Positions 6,612 through 14,438 of a stretch of 64,000 nt of DNA are shown one piece after another; position 1 is the stretch's first letter, and each line of letters begins with the position of its first letter. The position numbers were made by a program, and so were the translations under genes. Below the pieces are notes generated by a model. It saw only the letters and a list, made by a program, of their open reading frames with translations, did not search any database and was not told the origin of the DNA. Origin of the DNA: Paractinoplanes atraurantiacus (lineage in GTDB: Bacteria; Actinomycetota; Actinomycetes; Mycobacteriales; Micromonosporaceae); contig NZ_OBDY01000003.1 of assembly GCF_900215205.1 (NCBI RefSeq), forward strand, positions 170,828 to 234,827, in the 5' to 3' direction.

Positions 6612-6991
6612 GGGTCGCAGGTCCTCTCTGCGGTCCGGGCTCCGGCGTGCCAGCGTCGGGGCCCTCCTTCGTTCTGGCTCGATCGTTTCCGGTCGCGACC
6701 CCGGAAGCGATCGACGAAACGGCAGCTCTTCGCGCTCGGATTAAGAGCGGTGGGCCGTTCAGGTGGTGCGGCCGCGGCGAGCTCGGGGCACCCTGGCCGT
6801 TCGGCCGGGGCCGGTCGGGGCGGCCGTCATCGGATGGCTGATCGGACGGTTGTCACGCGGGCGGGGTGCGTGATCGGTAGTACGAACGGTCACCCCGAAG
6901 TAATGTGCGTTCATGGCGTTGGTGGAAGCGTTGTGCGTGACGCTGCGGACTGCCCGTGTATAGCGAGGGTCAGCGGATCGGAGGCCGGTCG
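6612..6991. other. Intergenic boundary region between element and chromosome
   Basis: About 380 bases without a gene I can support. It holds the 5' control region of the integrase operon, the long inverted repeat at 6679-6714, and the promoter of yqgE. The change from element genes to a conserved chromosomal gene means an attachment site may lie here or nearby, but I see no duplicated core within the window. Confidence 0.4.
6679..6714. repeat. Long inverted repeat (14-bp arms, 8-bp spacer)
   Basis: TCGATCGTTTCCGG (6679-6692) and CCGGAAGCGATCGA (6701-6714) are complementary at 13 of 14 positions, the exception being a G-T wobble. The spacer completes a palindrome GGTCGCGACC. It lies 68 bases behind the start of the integrase operon and could be an operator or part of a recombination site. 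Confidence 0.5.
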
Positions 6992-7549
6992 ATGGAGTCC
7001 ATGACCGGCCGGCTCCTCGTGGCGACACCCACTCTCAAAGACCCTAATTTCGACCGTACGGTCGTGCTGCTCGTGGCCCACGAGACGGGCGGCGCCCTGG
7101 GCGTGGTCCTCAACCGCGCGACGGAGGTGCCCGTCTCCGACGTGCTGGGCACCTGGGGCGAGCTGGCGGGCGACCCGGCGGTCCTGTTCGAGGGCGGCCC
7201 TGTGCAGCCCGAGTCGGCGATCTGCCTGGCCCGCACCCGCCCCGAGGTGAAAAAGAGGGTGTCCGGCTTCCATCAGGTGTCCGGCGCCCTGGGCACGGTC
7301 GACCTCTCCACCGACCCCGAGCGCCTGCGCGACAGCGTGGCCGGCGTCCGCGTCTTCGCCGGCTACTCCGGCTGGTCCGCGGGCCAGCTGGAGGAGGAGA
7401 TCGCCTCAGGCTCGTGGTTCCTGCTCGACGCCCTCCCGGGCGACCCGTTCATCAACCGCCCGGACGACCTGTGGGCGATGGTCCTGCGCCGCCAGGGCGA
7501 CATCCTGGCGGCCGTGGCCCACTTCCCACCCGACCCCGCGATGAACTGA
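6992..7549 (+). CDS. YqgE/AlgH family protein (UPF0301)
   Basis: The 185-residue protein begins MESMTGRLLVATPTLKDPNF and shows the family signatures: F-x-R-T-V-V-L-L-V-A-H, G-A-L-G-V-V-L-N-R, the G-G-P-V segment and G-Y-S-G-W-x-x-G-Q-L-E-E-E-I. Members are about 185-190 residues long, as here. Their biochemical role is unsettled, although they are widely conserved. A GGAGG site 7 bases before ATG 6992 decides the start against the longer GTG at 6956. It is the first clearly chromosomal gene beyond the integrated element. Confidence 0.9.
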   Translation: MESMTGRLLVATPTLKDPNFDRTVVLLVAHETGGALGVVLNRATEVPVSDVLGTWGELAGDPAVLFEGGPVQPESAICLARTRPEVKKRVSGFHQVSGALGTVDLSTDPERLRDSVAGVRVFAGYSGWSAGQLEEEIASGSWFLLDALPGDPFINRPDDLWAMVLRRQGDILAAVAHFPPDPAMN

Positions 7550-7629
7550 GGGGGAGGGGGTCCCGACGGGCACCCGCCGAGGGTGTGTAGTATTTCCTCC
7601 GTGCCCGGGTGAGCCGGGGACAAAGGCAA

Positions 7630-7702
7630 GGGGCTGTGGCGCAGCTGGTAGCGCACCACACTGGCAGTGTGGGGGTCAGGGGTTCGAGTCCCCTCAGCTC
7701 CA
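7630..7702 (+). tRNA. tRNA-Ala (GGC anticodon)
   Basis: A full cloverleaf can be drawn: acceptor arms GGGGCTG (7630-7636) and CAGCTCC (7695-7701) with discriminator A7702, D-arm with GCGC stem, anticodon stem CCACA/TGTGG around loop CTGGCAG with anticodon GGC at 7663-7665, and T-arm GGTTCGAGTC. CCA is not encoded. A -10-like TAGTAT is at 7588-7593 and a strong terminator follows. Confidence 0.95.
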
Positions 7703-7709
7703 CCCTTGC

Positions 7710-7742
7710 GAAACGCCCGGACCATCGGTCCGGGCGTTTCTT
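7710..7742 (+). terminator. Intrinsic terminator after tRNA-Ala
   Basis: GAAACGCCCGGACC and its perfect complement GGTCCGGGCGTTTC enclose a three-base loop, followed by TT. The 14-bp stem would end the tRNA transcript and can also act on the convergent ATPase gene ending at 7746. Confidence 0.8.
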
Positions 7743-7745
7743 GCG

Positions 7746-9023
7746 TCAACCCATGGGCGTCCAGAGCCGGTCGACGGGCATGACGTGGATGCGGTCCTCG
7801 TAGGTGAACGAGCGCAGACCCGTGCTGAGCGCCACACCGGCGATGAACCTGTCGCCGAGTGCGTCTCGCAGCGTCCGGAGGCCTTTGAGGTCGGGCCCTG
7901 TGACGCGTTCGTTCGCCTTGACCTCGAACGCCAGGACCTGTCCGTCCCCGAACTCGATGACGTAATCGACCTCGTCGCCGTCGTGGGTGCGCCAATGCCC
8001 TGTGGAGACCTGCTCGTCGAGCCAGGAGACCTGCTTGCGAAGTTCGCCGACGACGAAGGTCTCGAGCAGGTGCCCGAATTCCGCCAAGGCGGTCGGGTCG
8101 AGGGTGGCGAGCTTGGCGGGTGTGATGCGCATGAGCCGAGCGGCCACCCCGGTATCGATGACATGCACCTTCGGCGCTGCGGCGGCCCGCGCGCGTAGCG
8201 TCTTGCCCCATGCCGGAAGTCGGTCGACGAGGAAGAGATCTTCGAGGAGCCGGACGTAATCCTCGATGGTCCTGCGTTCACCCGTGAGGCCCTGAGATGC
8301 GTTGGTGAGATTCAGGACCTGCCCGGTTCGCCCGGCGAGCCGGCCCAGCAGCTCACGCAGCATGGTGCGCTGGCGTATCCGGACGAGCTCGACGGCATCG
8401 CGTTCCAGGGACTGGCGGATGTAGTCGTCGAACCACCGATCTCGTGCGGCGCCGATACGGCGAAGGGCCAGCGGGAATCCTCCGGCGCAGAGTCGGTTGA
8501 CGTACTCCGCCCGGGCGGTCGTCGAGGACGGGCGGGCTGCTACGGCCGCAGCGGGGTCTGTTCGAAGCGCCGGCAGGAAGTCTTCGTTGACGCCGCTGAT
8601 CTCGCCTTGTGACAGTGGCCAGATGGTCATGGTGTGCAGCCGGCCGGTGAGCGCCTGTGCGGTACGGGGCAACGCGTCCTGACGAGTCGAACCGGTGAGG
8701 ACGGCGGTGCCCGGCAGGGTGCCTTCGCGATTGAGCCGAGCCTTCAACGCGTCGAGAATCTGCGGGGCATGCTGATATTCGTCCACGCATAGCAAGCCCT
8801 GGCCGGCGACAGCCGTCTGCGGGTTGGCCACCACGGCATCCCTGATGCCGATGTCGTCCAGATCCAGAACGGCTACTCCTCGCGCGCCGGCCAGCGCCCT
8901 CAGCACCGTGGATTTGCCGACCGAGCGCGGGCCGTGAAGAGCGATGACCGGCTCCACTTGGAGCAAGTCGTCGAGCAGCGTAGCGACGCGCCGTTCCGCG
9001 ATCCTGGTGAGCGGTTCCGTCAC
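7746..9023 (-). CDS. AAA-14/DUF4143 ATP-binding protein
   Basis: The 425-residue protein has a Walker A motif G-P-R-S-V-G-K-S at 31-38, a Walker B-like L-L-C-V-D-E-Y-Q at about 73-80, a sensor L-T-G-S-T-R-Q and, in the C-terminal third, the DUF4143 domain with H-V-I-D-T-G-V-A-A-R-L and a PD-(D/E)XK-like H-W-R-T-H-D-G-D-E-V-D-Y-V-I-E then L-A-F-E-V-K-A. Family members are common single-gene ATPases of unknown role. GTG 9023 is chosen because GGGGGA precedes it and because the longer frame would run through the repeats at 9045-9130. Confidence 0.85.
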   Translation of the reverse strand: MTEPLTRIAERRVATLLDDLLQVEPVIALHGPRSVGKSTVLRALAGARGVAVLDLDDIGIRDAVVANPQTAVAGQGLLCVDEYQHAPQILDALKARLNREGTLPGTAVLTGSTRQDALPRTAQALTGRLHTMTIWPLSQGEISGVNEDFLPALRTDPAAAVAARPSSTTARAEYVNRLCAGGFPLALRRIGAARDRWFDDYIRQSLERDAVELVRIRQRTMLRELLGRLAGRTGQVLNLTNASQGLTGERRTIEDYVRLLEDLFLVDRLPAWGKTLRARAAAAPKVHVIDTGVAARLMRITPAKLATLDPTALAEFGHLLETFVVGELRKQVSWLDEQVSTGHWRTHDGDEVDYVIEFGDGQVLAFEVKANERVTGPDLKGLRTLRDALGDRFIAGVALSTGLRSFTYEDRIHVMPVDRLWTPMG

Positions 9024-9044
9024 GGCTATCCCCCGAGGTCGCGA

Positions 9045-9130
9045 AGTATCAAAACTCAGGACCCGGAAACTACCAAAATCAGAGGACCGCAACTACCAAA
9101 ATTTGAGAGATCGAAGTGCCAAATCTTGAG
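9045..9130. repeat. Four tandem iteron-like repeats upstream of the DUF4143 ATPase
   Basis: Four copies of a motif close to ACTACCAAAATTTGAG start at 9045, 9069, 9092 and 9115, spaced 24, 23 and 23 bases. The array lies 22-107 bases behind the ATPase start and contains far more A/T than its surroundings. Roughly two-turn spacing would place binding sites on one face of the helix. This looks like an operator array for cooperative binding, perhaps by the ATPase itself. Confidence 0.7.
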
Positions 9131-9145
9131 GCCCCTGCGCCGGGT

Positions 9146-9757
9146 TCACGTGTGTGACCGGAGGCCGTGGAGGAGGAAGTCCAGGCGGCGTTCGTAGTCG
9201 GGGCGGGTCTGTTTGGCGCAGGCTCGCAGGGCGGCGCCTCGTTCCAGGATCAAGTAGGTGAGGTCGGTGGGGGTCAGGTCGGGGCGGATGACGCCGGCCG
9301 ACTGGGCCTCCTCCAGGAGGTTGCGGCCGAAGCGGCTGGCCCGGTCGCACAAGGTGGTCAGCTGTTCCGAGTCGGGCAGGGCGCGGACCAGCACGTCGTT
9401 GGCGGCGGGCTCGTCGTATTGCAGGAGCCACATGCGCAGCAGGTATTCCTCGAAGCGGGCCAGCGGATCAGCCAGAGCCGAGACGGCCTCGATGATGTCG
9501 GCGATGCGCTCGGCCACCAGGTCGTCGACCACGGCGTCGATCAGGCCCCGGCGGCTGCCGAAGCGGTGGTAGATGGTGCCCTTGCTCACGCCGGCGGCCT
9601 TGGCCACCTCGTCGAGCGGGGTGGTCAGGCCGTGGACGCGGAAGACGTCGAGGGCGGCCTGGCGGATGCCCTCGACGTTGCGTCTCGCGTCGGCGCGCAG
9701 CCGTGGCTGGCCGGGGAGTGTGCCGCCGGCCGGAGCCGGCGGCTCGGAGCGGGTCAT
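9146..9757 (-). CDS. TetR family regulator
   Basis: In the 203-residue protein, residues about 25-75 form a TetR HTH: I-R-Q-A-A-L-D-V-F, L-D-E-V-A-K-A-A-G-V-S-K-G-T-I-Y-H-R-F-G-S-R-R-G-L. The rest is a helical ligand domain. The ATG at 9757 overlaps the stop of the upstream DsbA-like gene, so the two form one operon and the regulator probably controls it. Confidence 0.88.
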   Translation of the reverse strand: MTRSEPPAPAGGTLPGQPRLRADARRNVEGIRQAALDVFRVHGLTTPLDEVAKAAGVSKGTIYHRFGSRRGLIDAVVDDLVAERIADIIEAVSALADPLARFEEYLLRMWLLQYDEPAANDVLVRALPDSEQLTTLCDRASRFGRNLLEEAQSAGVIRPDLTPTDLTYLILERGAALRACAKQTRPDYERRLDFLLHGLRSHT

Positions 9758-10440
9758 GCCGGCTGCGTCTGCCGGTCCTGCCAGGCCAGGTCGAGGGCGC
9801 GGCGGAACAGCTCGACGGGCTGGGCGCCGGAGACGGCGCGCTTGTCGTCGAAGACGAAGAACGGGACGCCGCTGATGCCCAGCTCGCGGGCGCGGCCCAG
9901 GTCGGCGCGGATGTCCTTCTCGTAGCCCTTGGTCGCCAAGGTCGTGACCGCCTCGGCGCGGTCGAGGCCAAGTTCCGCCGCGAGGTCGGCCAGCACGCCG
10001 TGGTCGGCCAGGTTGAGGCCGTCGGTGAACTCGGCCCGGAACAGGCGCTCGACCATGGCGGTCTCCTGGCCGTGTGCCTTGGCCAGGTGGATGATCCGGT
10101 GGGCGTCGAGGGTGTTGACCATCTGCGCCTTTTCGAACTGGTAGTCGAGGCCGGCGTCGGCGCCGCGGGCGGCCAGCTGGGCGTGCGAGGCCTCGATCTG
10201 GGCTTTCGGCATGCCGTGGCTCGTGGCCAGGTAGTCGTCGGCCAGGACGGCCTCGCCGGGCGCGAAGCCCGGGTTCAGCTGGAAGCTGTGGTAGCGGATC
10301 TGCACCGCCGAGCCGTGCGGGTGCTGCTCGACGGCTTCGGCGAGCACCGCGTGGCCGAGGTAGCAGAACGGGCAGACGACGTCGCTCCAGATGTCGATCA
10401 CGATGGGCTCGGCCGCCCGGCCGAACACGCTGCTGGTCAT
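9754..10440 (-). CDS. DsbA/FrnE-family dithiol oxidoreductase
   Basis: The protein (228 residues from ATG 10440) has a thioredoxin-fold active site C23-P-F-C26 in D-V-V-C-P-F-C-Y-L-G-H, then the FrnE-like Y-H-S-F-Q-L-N-P segment and near the C-terminus G-I-S-G-V-P-F-F-V-F, whose cis-proline faces the active site. There is no signal peptide, as is usual for cytoplasmic FrnE proteins. Starts at 10452 or 10467 are also possible because none has a clear ribosome site. It is coupled to the TetR gene downstream. Confidence 0.85.
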   Translation of the reverse strand: MTSSVFGRAAEPIVIDIWSDVVCPFCYLGHAVLAEAVEQHPHGSAVQIRYHSFQLNPGFAPGEAVLADDYLATSHGMPKAQIEASHAQLAARGADAGLDYQFEKAQMVNTLDAHRIIHLAKAHGQETAMVERLFRAEFTDGLNLADHGVLADLAAELGLDRAEAVTTLATKGYEKDIRADLGRARELGISGVPFFVFDDKRAVSGAQPVELFRRALDLAWQDRQTQPA

Positions 10441-10607
10441 CAGTCGCACCATCCATCCACGGAGCACGCGCCGGCGTCGTCCGCCGACTCCAACAAGATC
10501 AGGCCGGCCGCCGGGATGGCCGGATCCGCAACGTCATCGGGTTCTTCTATGACCTCAACCTCGGGTTCCACCAGTGAAACGTAGCTCAACTTGACCCGGC
10601 CGACAAT

Positions 10608-11048
10608 TTAGCTCGACAGGAGCAGCCAGTTCACGCGGCGCATCATCTCGCGGGAGCTGAACGGCTTGGGCAGGAAGTCGTCGGCGCCCGCGGCCAGCAG
10701 CCGGGACGGCTCGGCGTGGCCGCTGATCATCAGGACCGGGATCTCGGCCGTGGCCGCCGAGTTGTGCAGCTCGGTGCAGACCGCGAGCCCGTCGAGCTGG
10801 GGCATCGTGACGTCGAGGATGATCACCTGCGGGCGGCGCTCGACGGCCAGGGTCAGCGCGGAACGGCCGTTGTCGGCGGTGAGCGTGCGGAAGCCGGCCA
10901 CCTGGAGGCGGTACTCGATCACGTCGCGCACCTCGTCATCGTCGTCGGCGATGAGGATGCTGGGCGCCACCGGCATGGTGAACGGCCGGGAGGTCATCGC
11001 CCGGGTGAACGCGTCGGCATCCGTGGGGCGATCGAGAAGCGCGGTCAT
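10608..11048 (-). CDS. Stand-alone response-regulator receiver protein 1
   Basis: The 146-residue protein is a CheY-like receiver after a 28-residue lead: acidic pocket I-A-D-D-D-D, phosphoacceptor D79 in I-I-L-D-V-T-M-P, S/T in L-M-I-S-G-H and K in F-L-P-K-P-F. No output domain is present. The start overlaps the stop of a second receiver gene (ATGA). Such single-domain receivers pass phosphate to partner proteins; the kinase is not in the window. Confidence 0.85.
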   Translation of the reverse strand: MTALLDRPTDADAFTRAMTSRPFTMPVAPSILIADDDDEVRDVIEYRLQVAGFRTLTADNGRSALTLAVERRPQVIILDVTMPQLDGLAVCTELHNSAATAEIPVLMISGHAEPSRLLAAGADDFLPKPFSSREMMRRVNWLLLSS

Positions 11049-11431
11049 AGGTCTTTCCCTTCAAGAAGGTCGCGCAGTTCGGCGACGACCCGTTGGGGCG
11101 AGAGCGGCTTGGGCAGGTAGCGGTCGGCTCCGGCGCTGAGCCCGGCGTCGATGTCGTGTGCGTGGGTGTTGCCCGAGATCATCAAGATCGCGGTGTCGCG
11201 GCTGGCGGGGTCGAGCCGGGCTATCTGGGTCAGCTCCATTCCGTTGAGGGCGGGCATGCGGACGTCCGTGACGAGGCCGATCGGGCGGGCGACCTTGAGG
11301 ATCCGCGCCGCCGTGTTGCCGTCCTTGGCGGCGACGGTGCGGAATCCGGCCGACTCCAGCGTCACCGTGAGCAGGTCACGGATGTCGCTGTCGTCCTCGG
11401 CGATGAGGATGAGGTTGTGGCGCTGAGGCAT
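11045..11431 (-). CDS. Stand-alone response-regulator receiver protein 2
   Basis: The 128-residue receiver has A-E-D-D near residue 11, phosphoacceptor D56 in L-V-T-D-V-R-M-P, L-M-I-S-G-N and Y-L-P-K-P-L. It is translated first and coupled to receiver 1 by an ATGA overlap. ATG 11431 is the better start; the longer frame to 11467 adds a tail not typical of receivers. It is divergent from the LLM oxidoreductase gene at 11578. Confidence 0.83.
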   Translation of the reverse strand: MPQRHNLILIAEDDSDIRDLLTVTLESAGFRTVAAKDGNTAARILKVARPIGLVTDVRMPALNGMELTQIARLDPASRDTAILMISGNTHAHDIDAGLSAGADRYLPKPLSPQRVVAELRDLLEGKDL

Positions 11432-11577
11432 CGGGGGGAGGCCTTTCTTCTCGGACACCCGCCCCATCGGCCGCGTCGGGGTGACCTCCAGGGAGAACCA
11501 GGTTGCAGACCGGTAGCGCCTTCGCCGATCGCGAAAAAGTCTTCACGCGAGGTGTGGCCGGCGGGGAGGTTGGAGCG

Positions 11578-12411
11578 ATGGCGACCTTCTCCCTGCAGGC
11601 ACAGCCCACCACCGCCGCCGCGTGGCTCGATCTCGCCCACGAGGCCGAGCGGCTCGGCTTCGACGCACTCACCGTGGCCGACCATCCCGGCGCGTGCGCG
11701 TCGCCGTTCGTCGCCCTCGCCGCGGCCGCCGCCGTCACCTCACGGTTGCGGCTGGGCTCGTACGTCTCCAACGCCGGTGTCCGCGAGCCGATCCTGCTCG
11801 CCTCGGACGTGGCCACCCTCGACGTGGTCTCCGGCGGACGCGCGTTCCTCGGCCTCGGCGCCGGGCACACTCCGGCCGAGTGGGAGGCGATCGGCAGGAC
11901 CAGGCCGGATGTACGGGGCCGGGTCGATCACTGCATCGCGGTGGCCGAGGCGACCACGCGGCTGCTGGCCGGCGACGGCCTGGACAAGCCGCGGCCGGTG
12001 CAGGGGAAGGTGCCGCTGCTGATCGGCGGCGGCAACACCCGGTTGCTGCGCTGGGCCGCGAAGAACGCCGACCGGATCGGCCTGTCCGGGCTGGGCCGCA
12101 CGCTGGCCGACGGCCACACCCACGAAGCCCGCTGGAGCACCGCCGAGATCGACGCTCAGGTGGAGCTCTGCGGTGACACGCCGACCGAGGCGCTCGTCCA
12201 GCGCTTCGAGATCACTGACGACGGCGGGGCGGGCTACGCGGCGTACGCCAAGGAAATCGAGGAGAAAGAGAAAGACCTGATTGCTGGGCCGTACGCCTTC
12301 TTCGGCACCAAGAGCGAGATCTCGGCCAAGCTGGCCGAGATCGAGCGACGGTGGGGCATGACCCATTTCGCCGTACGGACGACGACGGCGGCCGAGGTTT
12401 TCGGAGGTTAG
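11578..12411 (+). CDS. LLM-class (F420/flavin-dependent) oxidoreductase
   Basis: The 277-residue TIM-barrel protein has the luciferase-like pattern A-E-R-L-G-F-D-A-L-T-V-A-D-H-P, R-L-G-S-Y-V-S-N and D-V-V-S-G-G-R-A-F-L-G-L-G-A-G. In actinomycetes most members use coenzyme F420, but flavin use cannot be excluded. A GGGGAGG site precedes ATG 11578. The stop overlaps that of the convergent GntR gene. Substrate is unknown. Confidence 0.83.
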   Translation: MATFSLQAQPTTAAAWLDLAHEAERLGFDALTVADHPGACASPFVALAAAAAVTSRLRLGSYVSNAGVREPILLASDVATLDVVSGGRAFLGLGAGHTPAEWEAIGRTRPDVRGRVDHCIAVAEATTRLLAGDGLDKPRPVQGKVPLLIGGGNTRLLRWAAKNADRIGLSGLGRTLADGHTHEARWSTAEIDAQVELCGDTPTEALVQRFEITDDGGAGYAAYAKEIEEKEKDLIAGPYAFFGTKSEISAKLAEIERRWGMTHFAVRTTTAAEVFGG

Positions 12412-13055
12412 TCGAAGAGCTCGCGCTCGACCCGGGCCCGGTATTCGGCGAAGAGCTCGCGGTACCGGGTCAGGACGCCCGGGGCGTCGCCGGCGTCGAG
12501 AAGCCGCAGGATGTCGTCGTGGCCCTCGATCCACGTGCTCCAGATGTCACTCTCGGCGGTCATCGCGAGAATGCGCATCGTACGGGCGACGACGAGATCC
12601 ACCATGGACTGGAGCTCTCGGTTGCCGCTGGCCAGGATCACGATGCTGCTGAAGTCGGCGCCGGCGGCGCTGGCCGCGAGCACGTTGCCGCCGCGCAGCG
12701 CCTGGACGAACTCCTTCTGCCGCTGGCGCATCAGCTCGACATGGGTGGCGGTGAGGTTCTCGACGCCCCACTCGAAGCCCGCGCAGGCGAGCACACTCAT
12801 CACGTCGATCAGCTCTAATGCGTTCTTCTGGGTGACACGGGTGACGTGGCGGGTGCGGTTGGGCGCGATGTCGATCAGGCCCTCGACCGAGAGCTGGGCG
12901 ATCGCCTCGCGGACCGGGGTGATGCTCACTCCGAGGCGCTGGGCCAGCTCAGCGTCCTTGATCAGGGTGCCCGGGGACAGCTCACCGGTGACTATCTCGT
13001 TGCGCAGCTGGCGGACGACCGCGGCGGTGCGGGTCGGCGGGACCGCGTAAGACAT
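12408..13055 (-). CDS. GntR family regulator, FCD subfamily
   Basis: The 215-residue protein has an N-terminal winged helix (V-R-Q-L-R-N-E-I-V-T-G-E-L then L-A-Q-R-L-G-V-S-I-T-P-V-R-E-A-I-A-Q-L) and a helical FCD effector domain with the expected pattern of His/Asp residues. FCD regulators usually bind small organic acids and repress nearby catabolic genes. The convergent LLM oxidoreductase is a possible neighbour in function but not a shown target. Confidence 0.88.
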   Translation of the reverse strand: MSYAVPPTRTAAVVRQLRNEIVTGELSPGTLIKDAELAQRLGVSITPVREAIAQLSVEGLIDIAPNRTRHVTRVTQKNALELIDVMSVLACAGFEWGVENLTATHVELMRQRQKEFVQALRGGNVLAASAAGADFSSIVILASGNRELQSMVDLVVARTMRILAMTAESDIWSTWIEGHDDILRLLDAGDAPGVLTRYRELFAEYRARVERELFD

Positions 13056-13131
13056 ACGGGCAGGGTACTCACGGTGACAATCAGGTGTGCCGCCTACCCA
13101 CCGAGTTCACCCGTTGTACCCGCCGTGAAGA

Positions 13132-13749
13132 TCAGCTGCCGGCCTTGCAGGCATCGCTGCCGGTCGGCTTGCCGTCGCTGTCATCGATCTTCGCGGTCGT
13201 GCAGAAGGCGGTCAGGTTGAGGTCGGCGTTCAACCTGCCCGCGTTGTCGGCGTCGGTGCTGCTGGAGAGGCTGACCGACGTCACCAGGACCGCTCGGTCC
13301 TGCACGCTCTGGAGGCTGACCAGGAACTTGTCGACGTTGGACTGGGTGCCCGTCGCGGTGAGCGTGATCGGCACCTCGACGGCCGTCGGCACGGTCGCCG
13401 ACGCCGCCGGGTCGCCCGCGGTGAAGTTGCTGATCGTCACGTTCGTGGCGGCGCCGGTCGTCTGGAGCATGCGCAGGAAGTCGGGCTCGCCGTAGCTCTC
13501 GGGCAGGTTGGCGGCGAGCTCGTCCACCGACGCCTGATGGGTGGCCCGTTTCTTGTCCTCCGCGGCCAGCTTGGCCACCTCCTTGTTGAGGCGCAGCAGC
13601 TGGATGTTGACGTCGTCCGCCTCGGCCTGCACCGCGTCGGTGTCCGAGAGCTTCGGCGAGATCAGCAGGAACCATGTGCCCAGGACCAGCAGGATGATGG
13701 CGGCGATACCGCCGGCCAGCCAGACCTGGTTCGCACGCCGTGCGTCCAT
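13132..13749 (-). CDS. pilO: Type IV pilus assembly protein PilO
   Basis: The 205-residue protein has a short cytoplasmic start, one transmembrane helix (about 11-30), a coiled-coil (about 38-75) and a periplasm-like ferredoxin-fold domain, the PilO plan. It ends the pil operon and starts on the stop of pilN (TGATG). With PilM and PilN it forms the inner-membrane alignment complex that links the pilus motors to the fibre. Confidence 0.82.
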   Translation of the reverse strand: MDARRANQVWLAGGIAAIILLVLGTWFLLISPKLSDTDAVQAEADDVNIQLLRLNKEVAKLAAEDKKRATHQASVDELAANLPESYGEPDFLRMLQTTGAATNVTISNFTAGDPAASATVPTAVEVPITLTATGTQSNVDKFLVSLQSVQDRAVLVTSVSLSSSTDADNAGRLNADLNLTAFCTTAKIDDSDGKPTGSDACKAGS

Positions 13750-14438
13750 CAGTCCCCCGTTCCGCAGGTGGTGGTGAAGCGACCGCAGAGGGCCTTGGCG
13801 GTGAGATCGACCTTCAGGGCGAAGCTGTAGTTCTCGGCGGTCGCCTCGTATGACACCGACGACGCGTACGGCCGTGTGAGCTCCTCCCGGGCGGCGAGTT
13901 TCTCGATGAACGAGGCGATCTTCTTCTTGTCCGATCCGGTTCCGCCCACCGTGATCGACGCGACCGAGGTGGCGGTCGCTGAACCGGACGACGACTCCGT
14001 CAGCGTGCCGCTGAGCTCGGTCAGGGTGACGCCGGCCGCGGCCGCGTCGGTGCGGATGTAGCCGAAGTCGGTCGACCAGGGAGTGTCGGACGCGAGCAGG
14101 GACTTGAGCTCCGCCTGCACCCGCGTCTCGTCGTTCATGAGACCGGTGACCTTGGAGTAGTCGCTCTTCCTGTCCGTTGCCTGCTCGACCATGCCGTTCG
14201 CGGTGTCGAGGTTCGTCTGCGCGTCGCTGTGCTGCTGGTAGGCGTAGGCGTACCAGCCCGCCAGCACGCCGATCACCACGACCACGGCGCCGATCAGCAG
14301 GAATCTCGTCCGGCGGGCGTTGCGGCCGGCGGTGAGCTCGCCCGGCAGCAGGTTCGCGCGGATCGGCAGGACGCGCGAGGCCTGCTCGGGCGAGACCGCG
14401 GGGTCGATCGGCATCAGGGTCGTCGTCGATGTCGCCAT
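13749..14438 (-). CDS. pilN: Type IV pilus assembly protein PilN
   Basis: The 229-residue protein carries the PilN N-terminal motif region with R-A-N-L-L-P, which binds PilM, then a transmembrane helix at about 45-67, a coiled-coil and an extracytoplasmic domain. The start overlaps the pilM stop (TGATG) and its stop overlaps the pilO start, so the three alignment proteins are translationally coupled. Confidence 0.83.
   Translation of the reverse strand: MATSTTTLMPIDPAVSPEQASRVLPIRANLLPGELTAGRNARRTRFLLIGAVVVVIGVLAGWYAYAYQQHSDAQTNLDTANGMVEQATDRKSDYSKVTGLMNDETRVQAELKSLLASDTPWSTDFGYIRTDAAAAGVTLTELSGTLTESSSGSATATSVASITVGGTGSDKKKIASFIEKLAAREELTRPYASSVSYEATAENYSFALKVDLTAKALCGRFTTTCGTGD

Noticed and set aside
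7630..7702. tRNA-Ala as the integration site of the element
   Set aside because: The integrase gene is not next to the tRNA, yqgE lies in between, and no copy of the tRNA 3' end is seen in the element part of the window.
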